From: Methylophilaceae bacterium
GTDB lineage: Bacteria; Pseudomonadota; Gammaproteobacteria; Burkholderiales; Methylophilaceae
Reading direction: 5' to 3'
NCBI GenBank assembly: GCA_947379975.1
Contig: CANCPF010000014.1
Location: 1-47,869, forward strand
Length of the DNA: 47,869 nt
Below the pieces are notes generated by a model, which did no database searches, was not told the DNA's origin, and was given only the letters and a program-made list of their open reading frames with translations. Below, piece after piece: positions 24,398 through 33,309 of this stretch; the first letter of the stretch is position 1; the number at the start of each line of letters is the position of its first letter. The translations under genes and the position numbers were made by a program.

Positions 24398-25812
24398 AGA
24401 TTGCAAAAGTATCAGCAAAAATAGCACTAAGTGCTATCTTATTAACTTTGCACGGTGTTATCTCCTTAGCGCAAGCTGAAAGCTTGGCCCTATCAAGCCC
24501 GGTTAAGTTGACGGTTGGTCACGCTAATGTTATTACAATGCCTAGTCCGGTGTCACGCGTTTCTGTCGCTGACCCTAAAATTGCCGATATCACGGTCGTA
24601 GGTCCAACTGAGATTTATGTGCTAGGCAAAGCCGTTGGTACAACCAATTTTATTTTCTGGAACAAAGAAGGCGCGGCAAAAGTCAAAGAGGTGAATGTAT
24701 CGAATGATTTAAGCGCCTTGATCACTTCATTACATGAAGTCTTACCGGATGAAAAAGATATTCAGGTAAGTCAGTCCTCAGGTTCTGTGGTGTTAAATGG
24801 TTCCGTTGCCGATGTGATTGCTGCCGACAAAGCGGTTAATTTGGCGGATGCCTACATGCAAAATATAGCGCGCTCAATGCGTGGTGGCGCTGCAAGTAAC
24901 GCAGATAATAGTCAGGCTAATAACGTTAATAGTCAGCAGGCCAATCAACAAAACAGTACTCCTGCTACGAATAATGTATCTAATAGCTCATTAAGACCTA
25001 AAGTCATTAATTTTATGAAAATTCTTGACCCACAGCAGGTCATGTTGGAAGTGAAAATTGCTGAGGTTTCGAAGTCCTTGCTGGATCAGTTAGGCGTTGG
25101 TTTGACTGCCTCAGCGGGTGGCACTAGATTTAGCATAGTCTCAAAATTCTCTTCAACTGGCGGTGGTATTTTGAACCTCCTAAATTCTAGAATTAAAGTT
25201 GACGCCCAAAAAGAAGATGGTCTGGTTAAAATACTTGCCGAACCGACCATAGTGGCTATGAGTGGGCAAGAAGGAAACTTCTTAGCCGGTGGTAAAATTT
25301 ACATCCCTTTGCCAACGGGCCTCGGACAAGCGGGTGTACAGGAAGTCAATTATGGGGTGAGCCTCAAATTCTTGCCCACTGTATTAGATAAGGGACGAAT
25401 TAGCCTAAGAGTGAGCCCTGAAGTATCTGACATTGCCAAGGAATTAGTCCTACAGGGCGGCAACACCTCATCAATACTTCCAAACTTTACCATACGCTCT
25501 GTTACAACCACAGTGCAAATTCGCGAAGGTGAAACGCTGGTTATTGGCGGATTGATGAAAAACAATGTGGTTGAGACGATGAAAGCCTTTCCAATACTTG
25601 GTGAACTGCCTGTCATTGGAACATTGTTCAGAAGTAAATCATTCGCTTCTGACTTAACCGAGCTTATTATTGTGATTAGCCCGAGTTTAGTGGCGGCAAC
25701 TGACAGTGCGCCAAGCCTACCGACTGATCATTTTACGCCGCCATCACGAGCAGATTTTTTTCTTGGAAACTCTCTAGAAGGTAGGCCAGCAAAAGCGACG
25801 GAGGTAAGATGA
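24394..25812 (+). CDS. cpaC: Tad secretin CpaC/RcpA
   Basis: 472 residues starting at a TTG that overlaps the cpaB stop. The TTG is accepted because it begins a clean signal peptide (MKIAKVSAKIALSAILLTLH...LAQA). Order: N-terminal pilus-secretin domain (about 30-105), BON-like domain (113-158), a Q/N/S-rich linker (164-199) and the secretin pore domain (about 205-450). The pore domain contains VREGETLVIGG-like IREGETLVIGGLM and the final IGTLFRSKSFASDLTELIIVISP. It forms the outer-membrane pore for the Flp pilus. The low-complexity linker is unusual and could vary between strains. Confidence 0.92.
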   Translation: MKIAKVSAKIALSAILLTLHGVISLAQAESLALSSPVKLTVGHANVITMPSPVSRVSVADPKIADITVVGPTEIYVLGKAVGTTNFIFWNKEGAAKVKEVNVSNDLSALITSLHEVLPDEKDIQVSQSSGSVVLNGSVADVIAADKAVNLADAYMQNIARSMRGGAASNADNSQANNVNSQQANQQNSTPATNNVSNSSLRPKVINFMKILDPQQVMLEVKIAEVSKSLLDQLGVGLTASAGGTRFSIVSKFSSTGGGILNLLNSRIKVDAQKEDGLVKILAEPTIVAMSGQEGNFLAGGKIYIPLPTGLGQAGVQEVNYGVSLKFLPTVLDKGRISLRVSPEVSDIAKELVLQGGNTSSILPNFTIRSVTTTVQIREGETLVIGGLMKNNVVETMKAFPILGELPVIGTLFRSKSFASDLTELIIVISPSLVAATDSAPSLPTDHFTPPSRADFFLGNSLEGRPAKATEVR

Positions 25813-26132
25813 TTATTCGCCATTTATTTGCAATGCTAGCTGCGCAATTTTCGCTACAAAGAGTATTGCAGCTAGTACTGCTAAGCTTAGCAAGTACTAT
25901 TGTTATAGGCTGTGCTGGTAATCAAATGCAGTTAGATAGAACTACTGGTCAGTCACTACAGTTGGCTAAGGATACCCAGCGCCTAACTGGGAAATCAGTC
26001 GAGAGTTTAATCAATGCCCGGGCAAGTTCAAAAGAGCTAGAGCCATCAACCCGTGATTATTTATCAGGGAAAAGCACTGATAGCCAAAACAAGGCTGGCA
26101 ATGATAGTAATTTCAAGATTCAATCAAATTAG
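25809..26132 (+). CDS. Small Tad-locus lipoprotein (RcpB-position)
   Basis: A 107-residue protein with a long N-terminal region and a lipobox ending TIVIGC (Cys35), then a short helical mature part. ATGA overlap with the secretin stop shows coupling. Its place directly after cpaC is where RcpB/CpaD-like secretin partners are usually found, yet it is shorter than those proteins and has no domain I recognise. The inferred role is outer-membrane lipoprotein assisting the secretin (pilotin-like). Alternative: a locus-specific protein unrelated to the pore. Confidence 0.6.
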   Translation: MIIRHLFAMLAAQFSLQRVLQLVLLSLASTIVIGCAGNQMQLDRTTGQSLQLAKDTQRLTGKSVESLINARASSKELEPSTRDYLSGKSTDSQNKAGNDSNFKIQSN

Positions 26133-26144
26133 GAATCCTATATA

Positions 26145-27533
26145 GTGGCTTCGACTCGAAAGAGTGAGCAGGGATCCTTTTATATAATCCTTGCGCTATC
26201 GATAGTGGTTCTATTTGGCTTCATTGGTTTGGCTGTTGATCTAAGCCGACAAATGACAATACACACAGAATTACAAAATGCTGCTGATGCCTGTTCAATT
26301 GCAGCGGCATCTGAACTTAATGGAGTTAGTGATTCACTATTACGTGCTGAACAAGCGGGTGTATATGTCGGTAGCCTAAATCTAAAAGATTTTCAAACCA
26401 ACCAAGTTAGCTTTGCTAGCGAAGATGTACAATTTAGCACCAGTGCCAGTGGTCCATTTCAAGACAAATTGTCAGCCGACACAACATCTAGATTTGTAAA
26501 GTGCCGGGCAAATTCACAAGGTGTAATTAATTACTTCATGGGAATGCTAGGTATTCATAGCTCAAACCTTACCGCATCATCAATTGCCACTTTATTACCT
26601 TCTCAGGCAGCGAGCGCAGCACCAATGGCCATAAATTCTGGATATGTAACCGGTAATGTTGTTCCATTTGTGTTTAATAAGACTGGCACGTTCAAAGGCA
26701 GCATCTTAGGCACGACGTTAACGGTTGCTGCTAGCCTTCAACCTACTACCTTTCTTGCGGTAGGGACGGTTCTGACGGCTACGGGTATTCCTGCGGGGAC
26801 TAAAATTAACGCCAATGGCACTGGTATAGGGATGGGCGGGACTTATTTGATTAATAACCCCTTGACTCTAGGTACTGCTCTTGCACCTGTTTCTATCACT
26901 GCAACGGCTTCAGCGTTCCTCGCTGCTTCAGCTAGTGACTACGCGGCAAACCCAGTAACGAGTAACCCTATTCTGACGATGCAAAAATATGGCGCTTACT
27001 ATCCATCAACGCAAGTGGGTGCGAGTATCACCGTTCCTACGAGCAGTTTGTCAAGTTTACTTAGCTTTGAGGATGCCTGGAATTCACGTTTTGGGATTTA
27101 TAGGGCGGCAATGCCATCACTAATTACCGGGACTCTGCCCGATCTGACGGGCTACAGCTATGCTGCTTATAATTTAGTAGATTACACTACCACTAGAGTG
27201 CCCAGTCGTAGCATCTTGCAGACACCAATTATAAATTACACTTCACCAACAATTACCGGTTTTGCAAGTGCGCAGGTGGCGAACGGAGCTTCAAATAGGC
27301 GGCTTGTTGTCATTCCTATTGTATCTGCTAACGTAATTCAAGGCTGGGCATGTGCCATACTATTGAATCCAGAATCTTCTTATTTACTTAATAGCACAAC
27401 CACATTATCGCTGAGTTACCCAATAGCTTCCTTAGGCTATATCGGTGATGCCGCTAGCTCTTCATCTCCATGCAGAACATTCGGCCTACCTGGAGGCACA
27501 AGTGGGCCACTTGTACCGAGTCTCATTCAATGA
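26145..27533 (+). CDS. TadG-like pilus assembly protein
   Basis: 462 residues, GTG start. The N-terminus is basic and then a single transmembrane segment GSFYIILALSIVVLFGFIGLAVDLSR, followed by a helix with AADACSIAAASEL. This is the TadE/TadG-type flp pilus minor-subunit pattern (TadG-like N-terminal domain). The large periplasmic part includes residues about 185-240, a glycine/threonine-rich module (GTLTV...VGTVLTATGIPAGTKI...GGTYLI). From memory this kind of module recurs in phage tail and other surface proteins. No VWA MIDAS motif is evident. Its 3' end overlaps the next gene (ATGA). Confidence 0.8.
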   Translation: MASTRKSEQGSFYIILALSIVVLFGFIGLAVDLSRQMTIHTELQNAADACSIAAASELNGVSDSLLRAEQAGVYVGSLNLKDFQTNQVSFASEDVQFSTSASGPFQDKLSADTTSRFVKCRANSQGVINYFMGMLGIHSSNLTASSIATLLPSQAASAAPMAINSGYVTGNVVPFVFNKTGTFKGSILGTTLTVAASLQPTTFLAVGTVLTATGIPAGTKINANGTGIGMGGTYLINNPLTLGTALAPVSITATASAFLAASASDYAANPVTSNPILTMQKYGAYYPSTQVGASITVPTSSLSSLLSFEDAWNSRFGIYRAAMPSLITGTLPDLTGYSYAAYNLVDYTTTRVPSRSILQTPIINYTSPTITGFASAQVANGASNRRLVVIPIVSANVIQGWACAILLNPESSYLLNSTTTLSLSYPIASLGYIGDAASSSSPCRTFGLPGGTSGPLVPSLIQ

Positions 27534-28081
27534 AGTCGACCACTAAAGTAGCACTAATTAAACGTAAGGGCTTTTATAACGGTCAATCTGGCATAGTATT
27601 TATCGAACTGGCATTCACGCTACCTATTCTGGTGCTGATGTGCCTAGCAACGCTAGAGATCGGGTTGGTGGTACGTGAATACACAACAGTTGTTGAACGT
27701 GTTGGATTAGCTACACGTTATCTGTCGACGCGAACACCGGGAACCGGTTATCTTCAAGCTAAATGTATTTTAGCTTATGGTAACGCCACTTGCACCAGCA
27801 TCAATAATAATGCCATTTTAAGCCAGCTTGATCCCATCAGCGGATCCTCAAGTGCTACAGTAAATATCACCGACTCAGCGAACGATGCTGCAGAAAGGTT
27901 ATATCAAAGAACTAGTCCATCGAGTTCAAATGGCGTTAAAGTAAATACGGTACGTCTAGAGGTGGTTAATTACAATCATTACCTGATTTTTCAAAATTAT
28001 CTGTACAACAAACTCGGGCGGTCTACGCCGGGAGTTGCACAATTTAATTCCATCAGTATGACCATGCGGCAGGCGAACTAG
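27530..28081 (+). CDS. TadE-like pseudopilin
   Basis: The ATG at 27530 overlaps the TadG stop (ATGA), so the longer upstream reading is rejected. The product is 183 residues with a leader ending in Gly21, after which IVFIELAFTLPILVLMCLATLEIGLVV has Glu at +5, the TadE prepilin-like signature. The C-terminal domain is beta-rich. TadE/F pseudopilins are processed by the prepilin peptidase and needed for Flp pilus biogenesis. It is followed 2 bp later by another TadE/F family gene. Confidence 0.87.
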   Translation: MKSTTKVALIKRKGFYNGQSGIVFIELAFTLPILVLMCLATLEIGLVVREYTTVVERVGLATRYLSTRTPGTGYLQAKCILAYGNATCTSINNNAILSQLDPISGSSSATVNITDSANDAAERLYQRTSPSSSNGVKVNTVRLEVVNYNHYLIFQNYLYNKLGRSTPGVAQFNSISMTMRQAN

Positions 28082-28083
28082 AG

Positions 28084-28554
28084 ATGAAAGCCCATAAACT
28101 TCAGTCCGGTGTTGCATTAATAGAATTTGCTTTATCGTCGATTATTTTTTTTATGGCATTCATCGGTGTGATTGAATTTGCACGAGTGACGTTGGCCTTG
28201 AATTCTGCTTCACAGGCCACAAGAGCCGCTGCGCGAATAGCCAGCGTCTGCTCAATGGATCATAACGTAGCAGATATTCAAAATCGTGTTAAATCACTCA
28301 TTGATGCATCCGGGCTGATTGATACAAAGAGTAATCCTAGCTGGTTAGAATTGACTTACTTAAAAAGTGATGGCACAAGCTGTACTGGGCCAGATAACTG
28401 CGTGCTGGTTCAAGCGGCTATTCCCAACCTAACATTCAAGCCACTGATGATTCCAGGATTGAATGTTCAACTAACAAGCAAAGTCAGCAGCGTTGCTATG
28501 CGTGAATCAATGAATGATCAGATTGGCTCAGATGCTAACTCTAGCTGTAATTAA
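28084..28554 (+). CDS. TadE/TadF-like pseudopilin (second copy)
   Basis: 156 residues. Short leader MKAHKLQSG, then VALIEFALSSIIFFMAFIGVIEFARVTLALNSASQATRAAARIAS, with Glu at +5 after Gly9. This is the TadE domain pattern, including the ALNSASQATRAAAR helix. It starts 2 bp after the previous pseudopilin. Two cysteine-containing stretches in the C-terminal part (SCTGPDNC) could form a disulphide in the periplasm. By position it is the TadF counterpart, but the sequence is TadE-like. Confidence 0.85.
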   Translation: MKAHKLQSGVALIEFALSSIIFFMAFIGVIEFARVTLALNSASQATRAAARIASVCSMDHNVADIQNRVKSLIDASGLIDTKSNPSWLELTYLKSDGTSCTGPDNCVLVQAAIPNLTFKPLMIPGLNVQLTSKVSSVAMRESMNDQIGSDANSSCN

Positions 28555-28612
28555 CTATGGCTGTAATTAACAAAGACTGTTCTTAACCCAAATTTTAGGC
28601 TCTACTATTAAA

Positions 28613-29761
28613 ATGCATATATTGTTTTTTTCTTCACCTGACTCAAATCTATTTTCGGCTAAAGCCGATTTAGAAGGCAATACGCTGGCTCATATTGAAG
28701 CTGTGCTAGATAAGCTCGTTGATATAGTTTACGAGCATAGGCCGCAACTAATCTTTATTGGTGGCTTTGCCCTTTCGGATGAGCTGCTCAGTAAATTACA
28801 GATTATTTATGATGCCTTTCCCAATGTTGAGATTGCCCTTTGCGTGATAGATCCAGAGCCTGATTTTCTTATGCGAGCCATTAGAACTGGTGTTAGAGAG
28901 GTGATTGGCTCTAGCACTCAAGCGTCAATCAAAGAGACGGTTGCTCGTGTAAGTGTAAGAGCAAAAAACAATAAAAAACTAGATGCTAACGAAGCACGCA
29001 TCATTGGCTTTATGTCAGCTAAGGGTGGCGACGGCAGCACTTGTATTGCCGCTAATATTGCCTCAGCACTCGCAAAACATAAAGAAACGCGCATACTGGT
29101 GATCGATTTCTCTCTGCCTTTTGGCGACATTGAGATGTTTCTAACAAGTCAAAAACAAACGAATGATTTGGCTGATTTTTCTGATGAGATCGATCGGCTA
29201 GATGCTTCTCTTATGGACTCCATGGTAGAGCATGTAAGTGATAACTTACATTTGATTGCCTCTCCACTTTCTGTTGATAGGCTGATTCATATTAAACCGA
29301 CGCATATCGATAGGCTGATTGAAGTTTCTTCTAAAAGCTATGATTACATCATCATTGATATCGGCGCCGGAATTGATCCCATTAGCATTCACGCATTAGC
29401 CAAACTTCACCAGTTAATTGTCGTCGCTACGATGACTGTGCCTTCACTTAAAAGAGCGACTCAAGTACTTCGCTACTGGCAGGAACTAGGACTGGATGAG
29501 AACAGGTTGTCCATTGCAGTGAACCGTTTCCAGTCCAAAGCTGATATTAAAATTAGCGACATAGAGAAGGCGATGGGCAGGCGTGTGGTTCATTATCTTC
29601 CGCAAGATAATGTTGGGGTTCAAGAGTCTTTGTTAAAAGGCATACCGCTCATTGATTTAAAGCCAAACTCTGAATTCACAAAGTCCATTTTTAATTGGGC
29701 ATCAGAATGGTCTGGCAAAGTACAGGGAAAATCGTTATGGCAACGCTTAAAGAACAGATAG
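28613..29761 (+). CDS. cpaE: Pilus assembly ATPase-like protein TadZ/CpaE
   Basis: 382 residues: an N-terminal receiver-like domain (about 1-115) and a ParA/MinD-like domain beginning RIIGFMSAKGGDGSTCIAANIAS. The signature lysine K137 is there, but the Walker A GKT is changed to GST (S142 in place of Lys), as in the atypical P-loops of TadZ proteins. Next come VIDFSLPFGDIEMFL and the late VVATMTVPSLKRA. TadZ localises the Tad machine at the pole. It overlaps the tadA gene by about 25 bp. Confidence 0.9.
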   Translation: MHILFFSSPDSNLFSAKADLEGNTLAHIEAVLDKLVDIVYEHRPQLIFIGGFALSDELLSKLQIIYDAFPNVEIALCVIDPEPDFLMRAIRTGVREVIGSSTQASIKETVARVSVRAKNNKKLDANEARIIGFMSAKGGDGSTCIAANIASALAKHKETRILVIDFSLPFGDIEMFLTSQKQTNDLADFSDEIDRLDASLMDSMVEHVSDNLHLIASPLSVDRLIHIKPTHIDRLIEVSSKSYDYIIIDIGAGIDPISIHALAKLHQLIVVATMTVPSLKRATQVLRYWQELGLDENRLSIAVNRFQSKADIKISDIEKAMGRRVVHYLPQDNVGVQESLLKGIPLIDLKPNSEFTKSIFNWASEWSGKVQGKSLWQRLKNR

Positions 29762-31182
29762 CCGGCTGGGGATTTTCACCGCTTTCTAAAGAGAAGGATT
29801 CGGTAAATGTGTCTGCTAGTAAAGAGAAATTTGACGTTCATGATGTATTGGCAGCTAAAGTCCTGAATGAGAGAGAGCGGGTAGATGAAGCTGCGTTAAA
29901 TGCGATGTCATCTTCTTACTACAGCAAAAAAACAAAACTCCATCAAAAGCTAATTTCAAGGTTAGAGCTCAGCTCAATTGAGTCTATGCCGCCTGATCAG
30001 TTACGTGCCCAGCTGAAGGACTTGGTTACTGCACTCATTGCCGAAGATGCACTGGCCATCAATGGCCAAGAGCGTTTGGCAATTATTACCGATCTTCAAA
30101 ATGAAATATTAGGGCTAGGCCCATTAGAACCTCTGCTTGCTGATCCGACCATTTCCGAGATTATGGTGAATACTTACGATACCGTATTCGTAGAGCGCAG
30201 AGGCCGTTTGGAATTAACTAGTATTCGTTTCGGCGACAATGATCATCTTATGAAGATTATTGACAAAATTGTTTCTCGTGTAGGACGTAGGATTGACGAA
30301 TCCAGTCCATTAGCTGATGCACGCCTGCCTGATGGCTCCCGTGTAAATGCTATTATTCCGCCATTAGCACTCGATGGACCATCGTTGACTATTCGACGAT
30401 TTGCTGTTGTTCCTTTAGAAATGAATGATTTGATTGAAAAGTTATCCCTTACGCAGGAGATGGCTGAATTACTTGCAGGTATGGTGAAGGCCAAAGTGAA
30501 TATTTTGATCTCTGGTGGTACTGGCTCAGGAAAGACTACCCTGCTTAATATATTGTCTAGATATATTCCTGAGGGAGAGCGTATTGTGACTATTGAGGAT
30601 ACGGCAGAACTCCAGTTACAGCAAAGGCATGTTGTTCGATTGGAAACCAGGCCAGCCAACATCGAAGGTGCGGGCGAGATTTCGATGCGTACACTTGTTA
30701 AAAACTCCCTACGCATGCGGCCCAACCGTATTGTGGTGGGCGAAGTACGTGGTGAAGAAGTGATTGATATGCTTCAGGCGATGAATACCGGACATGATGG
30801 ATCGTTAACTACCGTTCATGCAAACACCCCAAGAGATGCGTTGGGCCGACTAGACAATCTGATGAGTATGGGCGGGCTCAATATGACGGCGAGATCGCAA
30901 CGTCAGCAAATCTGCTCAGCGATTAGTGTCATCATTCAAGTAAATCGTATGAGTGATGGTTCCAGAAAAGTTACCAGCGTTTCTGAGATCAGTGGCATGG
31001 AGGGGGAAATAATTACCCTGCAGGAAATCTTTAAGTATGAACAAGTGAATATTACTGTGGACGGTGAGGTAGAGGGGCGTCACCAAGCCACGGGTGTGCG
31101 GCCAAAGATAATTGACCGTTTACAATCTTCCGGCATCCAACTTCGCGAAGACATTTTCAATCCATCTCAACGAGCCTTATAA
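29737..31182 (+). CDS. cpaF: Tad secretion ATPase TadA/CpaF
   Basis: The ATG at 29737 has AGGGA upstream and starts within the end of cpaE; the longer reading is rejected. 481 residues of the type II/IV secretion ATPase superfamily. Walker A is GGTGSGKT (260-267). An N-terminal domain has LGPLEPLLADPTISEIMVN, and there are conserved Asp and His boxes (TIEDTAELQL, RMRPNRIVVGEVRG, MNTGHDGSLTTVHAN). It is the cytoplasmic hexameric motor for Flp pilus extension and, in some systems, retraction. TadB follows 4 bp after the stop. Confidence 0.95.
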   Translation: MATLKEQIAGWGFSPLSKEKDSVNVSASKEKFDVHDVLAAKVLNERERVDEAALNAMSSSYYSKKTKLHQKLISRLELSSIESMPPDQLRAQLKDLVTALIAEDALAINGQERLAIITDLQNEILGLGPLEPLLADPTISEIMVNTYDTVFVERRGRLELTSIRFGDNDHLMKIIDKIVSRVGRRIDESSPLADARLPDGSRVNAIIPPLALDGPSLTIRRFAVVPLEMNDLIEKLSLTQEMAELLAGMVKAKVNILISGGTGSGKTTLLNILSRYIPEGERIVTIEDTAELQLQQRHVVRLETRPANIEGAGEISMRTLVKNSLRMRPNRIVVGEVRGEEVIDMLQAMNTGHDGSLTTVHANTPRDALGRLDNLMSMGGLNMTARSQRQQICSAISVIIQVNRMSDGSRKVTSVSEISGMEGEIITLQEIFKYEQVNITVDGEVEGRHQATGVRPKIIDRLQSSGIQLREDIFNPSQRAL

Positions 31183-31186
31183 AATA

Positions 31187-32161
31187 ATGGGTAATCAATT
31201 CATATTTGGAATTCCTGCACTTGCATTCTTGGTGGTTTCAGGCTTGGCGGTCATCGTTGTATTGGTTTGGACTAACAAATTAAGTCCGAGGGCTAGGGCG
31301 CTTAGCAACAGGCTGAATGATCTTACGCCTAAAAACTTTGCCGTGATTTCATCTACGCTATCTAATAGTCTAGGCACTGATTCTGATTTTTGGATTTGGT
31401 TTATTAAGAAGCTACCTAGTTATGATAGGCTAATATTGCTTATTGTAAGGTCTGGTTCAAACCAGAGCCCACTGCAAGTGATTATCCTGTGCCTTAGTCT
31501 TTACCTAGCCGGCATAATTATGCTTATGTTCTTACAATTTAGCTTTCTGATTGCAGCAATCGCCGCCATTATTTTAGGCCTTATTCCAATCGCTCGGTTG
31601 TTGTTGAAAGAGGTAAATAGAGGGATTAAGTTCGAAGAGCAGTTGCCGGAGGCGCTCGATTTTATTTCACGCGCACTGCGTGCTGGACATGGTTTATCAT
31701 CAGCAATTATCATGGTTGGCGAAGAGCTCCCAGACCCTATAGGTAGTGAATTTAAGATCACCTCAGAACAAATCAATTTTGGATTGTCATTTAATGATGC
31801 GCTCTCGAACTTAACGAACCGAGTTAAGAGTAGGGACTTGAATTTCCTTGTGACTTCGCTAGTGATTCAGCGTGATACCGGTGGAAACCTTTCAGAGTTG
31901 CTTAATGTGATCTCCAAAACCATTAGAGATAGACTTAAGCTGAAGGGCAAGATTCGCGTACTGTCTTCTGAGGGAAGGCTTTCCGGTATGATTTTAACTC
32001 TATTGCCGTTTAGTATTGGTGTGCTACTTTATTTCATCCATCCCGAATATATTTCACAGTTGTGGACCACGCCATCGGGTCAAAGAATGTTGATGTATAC
32101 AGGCGTGCTGACTCCAGTCGGAGTGTTGTGGATGTGGAAAATCGTGCAGATTAAGGTGTGA
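31187..32161 (+). CDS. tadB: Tad inner-membrane platform protein TadB
   Basis: 324 residues from the ATG at 31187, which directly follows the tadA stop. N-terminal membrane helix, then a pair of helices (about 100-145). The GspF/TadB cytoplasmic domain follows (EEQLPEALDFISRALRAGHGLSSAIIMVGEELPDPIGSEF, ending NLSELLNVISKTIRDRLKLKGKIRVLSSEGRLSG) and then two C-terminal helices. With TadC it forms the inner-membrane platform that the TadA motor acts on. It is separated from tadC by 7 bp. Confidence 0.92.
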   Translation: MGNQFIFGIPALAFLVVSGLAVIVVLVWTNKLSPRARALSNRLNDLTPKNFAVISSTLSNSLGTDSDFWIWFIKKLPSYDRLILLIVRSGSNQSPLQVIILCLSLYLAGIIMLMFLQFSFLIAAIAAIILGLIPIARLLLKEVNRGIKFEEQLPEALDFISRALRAGHGLSSAIIMVGEELPDPIGSEFKITSEQINFGLSFNDALSNLTNRVKSRDLNFLVTSLVIQRDTGGNLSELLNVISKTIRDRLKLKGKIRVLSSEGRLSGMILTLLPFSIGVLLYFIHPEYISQLWTTPSGQRMLMYTGVLTPVGVLWMWKIVQIKV

Positions 32162-32168
32162 GTGAATA

Positions 32169-33113
32169 ATGATGACTTTTGACTCTATCCTTGGTTACCT
32201 ATCTATCCTATTAACGTTTGGTGCGGTGTCACTATTGATCTTTGGCCTAGGCCGGCTATTTTCTGAATTTCAGGTAAATAAACGAATTAAGCAATTGGCT
32301 AATAAGCATACCTTGCAGAAAAGCATTGATGTGCGATTAGCACAAACTAGTAAAAAGTGGAATAATTTACTAGGTCCGCTTCAGCAGTTATCTCTGCCAA
32401 GAGATGGCTGGAATGCCTCTACGTCTAGGCTAAAATTTATCCGTGCTGGCTTCAGGCAGAACTCCGCACCTTCAACATTCTTTGCCATTAAAACCTTACT
32501 TTTTTTTGCGTTTCCCCTGCTTTGTACGATTCCCATCATGATACTTATTCCAGACGATAGGTTAATGAACTACGCCCTATATTTATTGATGATTGCAGGC
32601 GTAGGATATTATCTGCCAGATACTATTTTGAACTATATTACGAATAAAAGAAGTGCCGATGCACAGAATAATCTGCCAGATTTAATGGACTTGCTGGTGA
32701 TTTGTTCCGAAGCTGGAATGGGCCTAGACTCAGCGCTCAATAGAGTCTCGGTTGAGATTCGTCGTAGTAGTGCCGTACTCTCAGAGGAGTTCTATTTGGC
32801 CTGTCTTGAAATACGTGCAGGATCCAGCAGAATAAGTGCGCTTAAAAACCTATCAACTCGTGTAAATATCGAGGACCTTCACGCATTAGTTGCGATGCTC
32901 GTGCAAGCTGACAAGTTTGGAACGAGCTTAGGAGAATCTCTAAGAATACAATCTGAATTTATGCGCGTTAAGCGCATGCAACGGGCAGAAGAAATCGCAG
33001 CTAAGGTTCCAGTGAAAATGCTGTTCCCCTTAGTATTTATGATATTTCCAACGCTAATGATGGTGTTGTTAGGCCCAGCTATTATTCAAATTGGAGAGGC
33101 TTTTAAACCTTAA
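32169..33113 (+). CDS. tadC: Tad inner-membrane platform protein TadC
   Basis: 314 residues with the T2SSF domain at about 170-290: NLPDLMDLLVICSEAGMGLDSALNRVS..., VQADKFGTSLGESLRIQSEFMRVKRMQRAEE, KMLFPLVFMIFPTLMMVLLGPA. This is the usual TadC pattern. It is the last recognised gene of the Tad operon. The next gene is 196 bp away and belongs to a different secretion system, so no TPR-type TadD follows here, unlike many Tad loci. Confidence 0.92.
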   Translation: MMTFDSILGYLSILLTFGAVSLLIFGLGRLFSEFQVNKRIKQLANKHTLQKSIDVRLAQTSKKWNNLLGPLQQLSLPRDGWNASTSRLKFIRAGFRQNSAPSTFFAIKTLLFFAFPLLCTIPIMILIPDDRLMNYALYLLMIAGVGYYLPDTILNYITNKRSADAQNNLPDLMDLLVICSEAGMGLDSALNRVSVEIRRSSAVLSEEFYLACLEIRAGSSRISALKNLSTRVNIEDLHALVAMLVQADKFGTSLGESLRIQSEFMRVKRMQRAEEIAAKVPVKMLFPLVFMIFPTLMMVLLGPAIIQIGEAFKP

Positions 33114-33193
33114 GTGTTAGCAATAATTTTCACTCGTCTTACTAAGCGTAGTAGCGAACCTCACTTTTATTAACTTCGGTTACTATGCCTACA

Positions 33194-33229
33194 ATATTAA
33201 TTCACTTATAATTTAAAATGAATTAATAT
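33194..33229. promoter_or_regulatory. 11-bp inverted repeat upstream of secretion operon
   Basis: ATATTAATTCA (33194-33204) and TGAATTAATAT (33219-33229) form a perfect AT-rich dyad with a 14-nt spacer. It lies just upstream of the putative gspF promoter. It could be an operator or a weak tadC terminator; there is no T tract. Confidence 0.4.
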
Positions 33230-33236
33230 AAGTCAA

Positions 33237-33266
33237 TTGATAGCCATGTGGTAAAAAGGCTAATAT
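33237..33266 (+). promoter_or_regulatory. Putative promoter of the atypical T2SS operon
   Basis: TTGATA (33237-33242) and TAATAT (33261-33266) are separated by 18 bp, about 44 bp upstream of the GspF-like start. Moderate match to sigma-70. Confidence 0.4.
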
Positions 33267-33309
33267 AAGCGTTTATATCGTTATAAAATCTTAAGTGGGT
33301 GAGGCTGTT

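Noticed and set aside
30243..30725. 160-codon antisense frame within cpaF
   Set aside because: Exact antisense of a highly conserved ATPase gene with all motifs; no own ribosome site.
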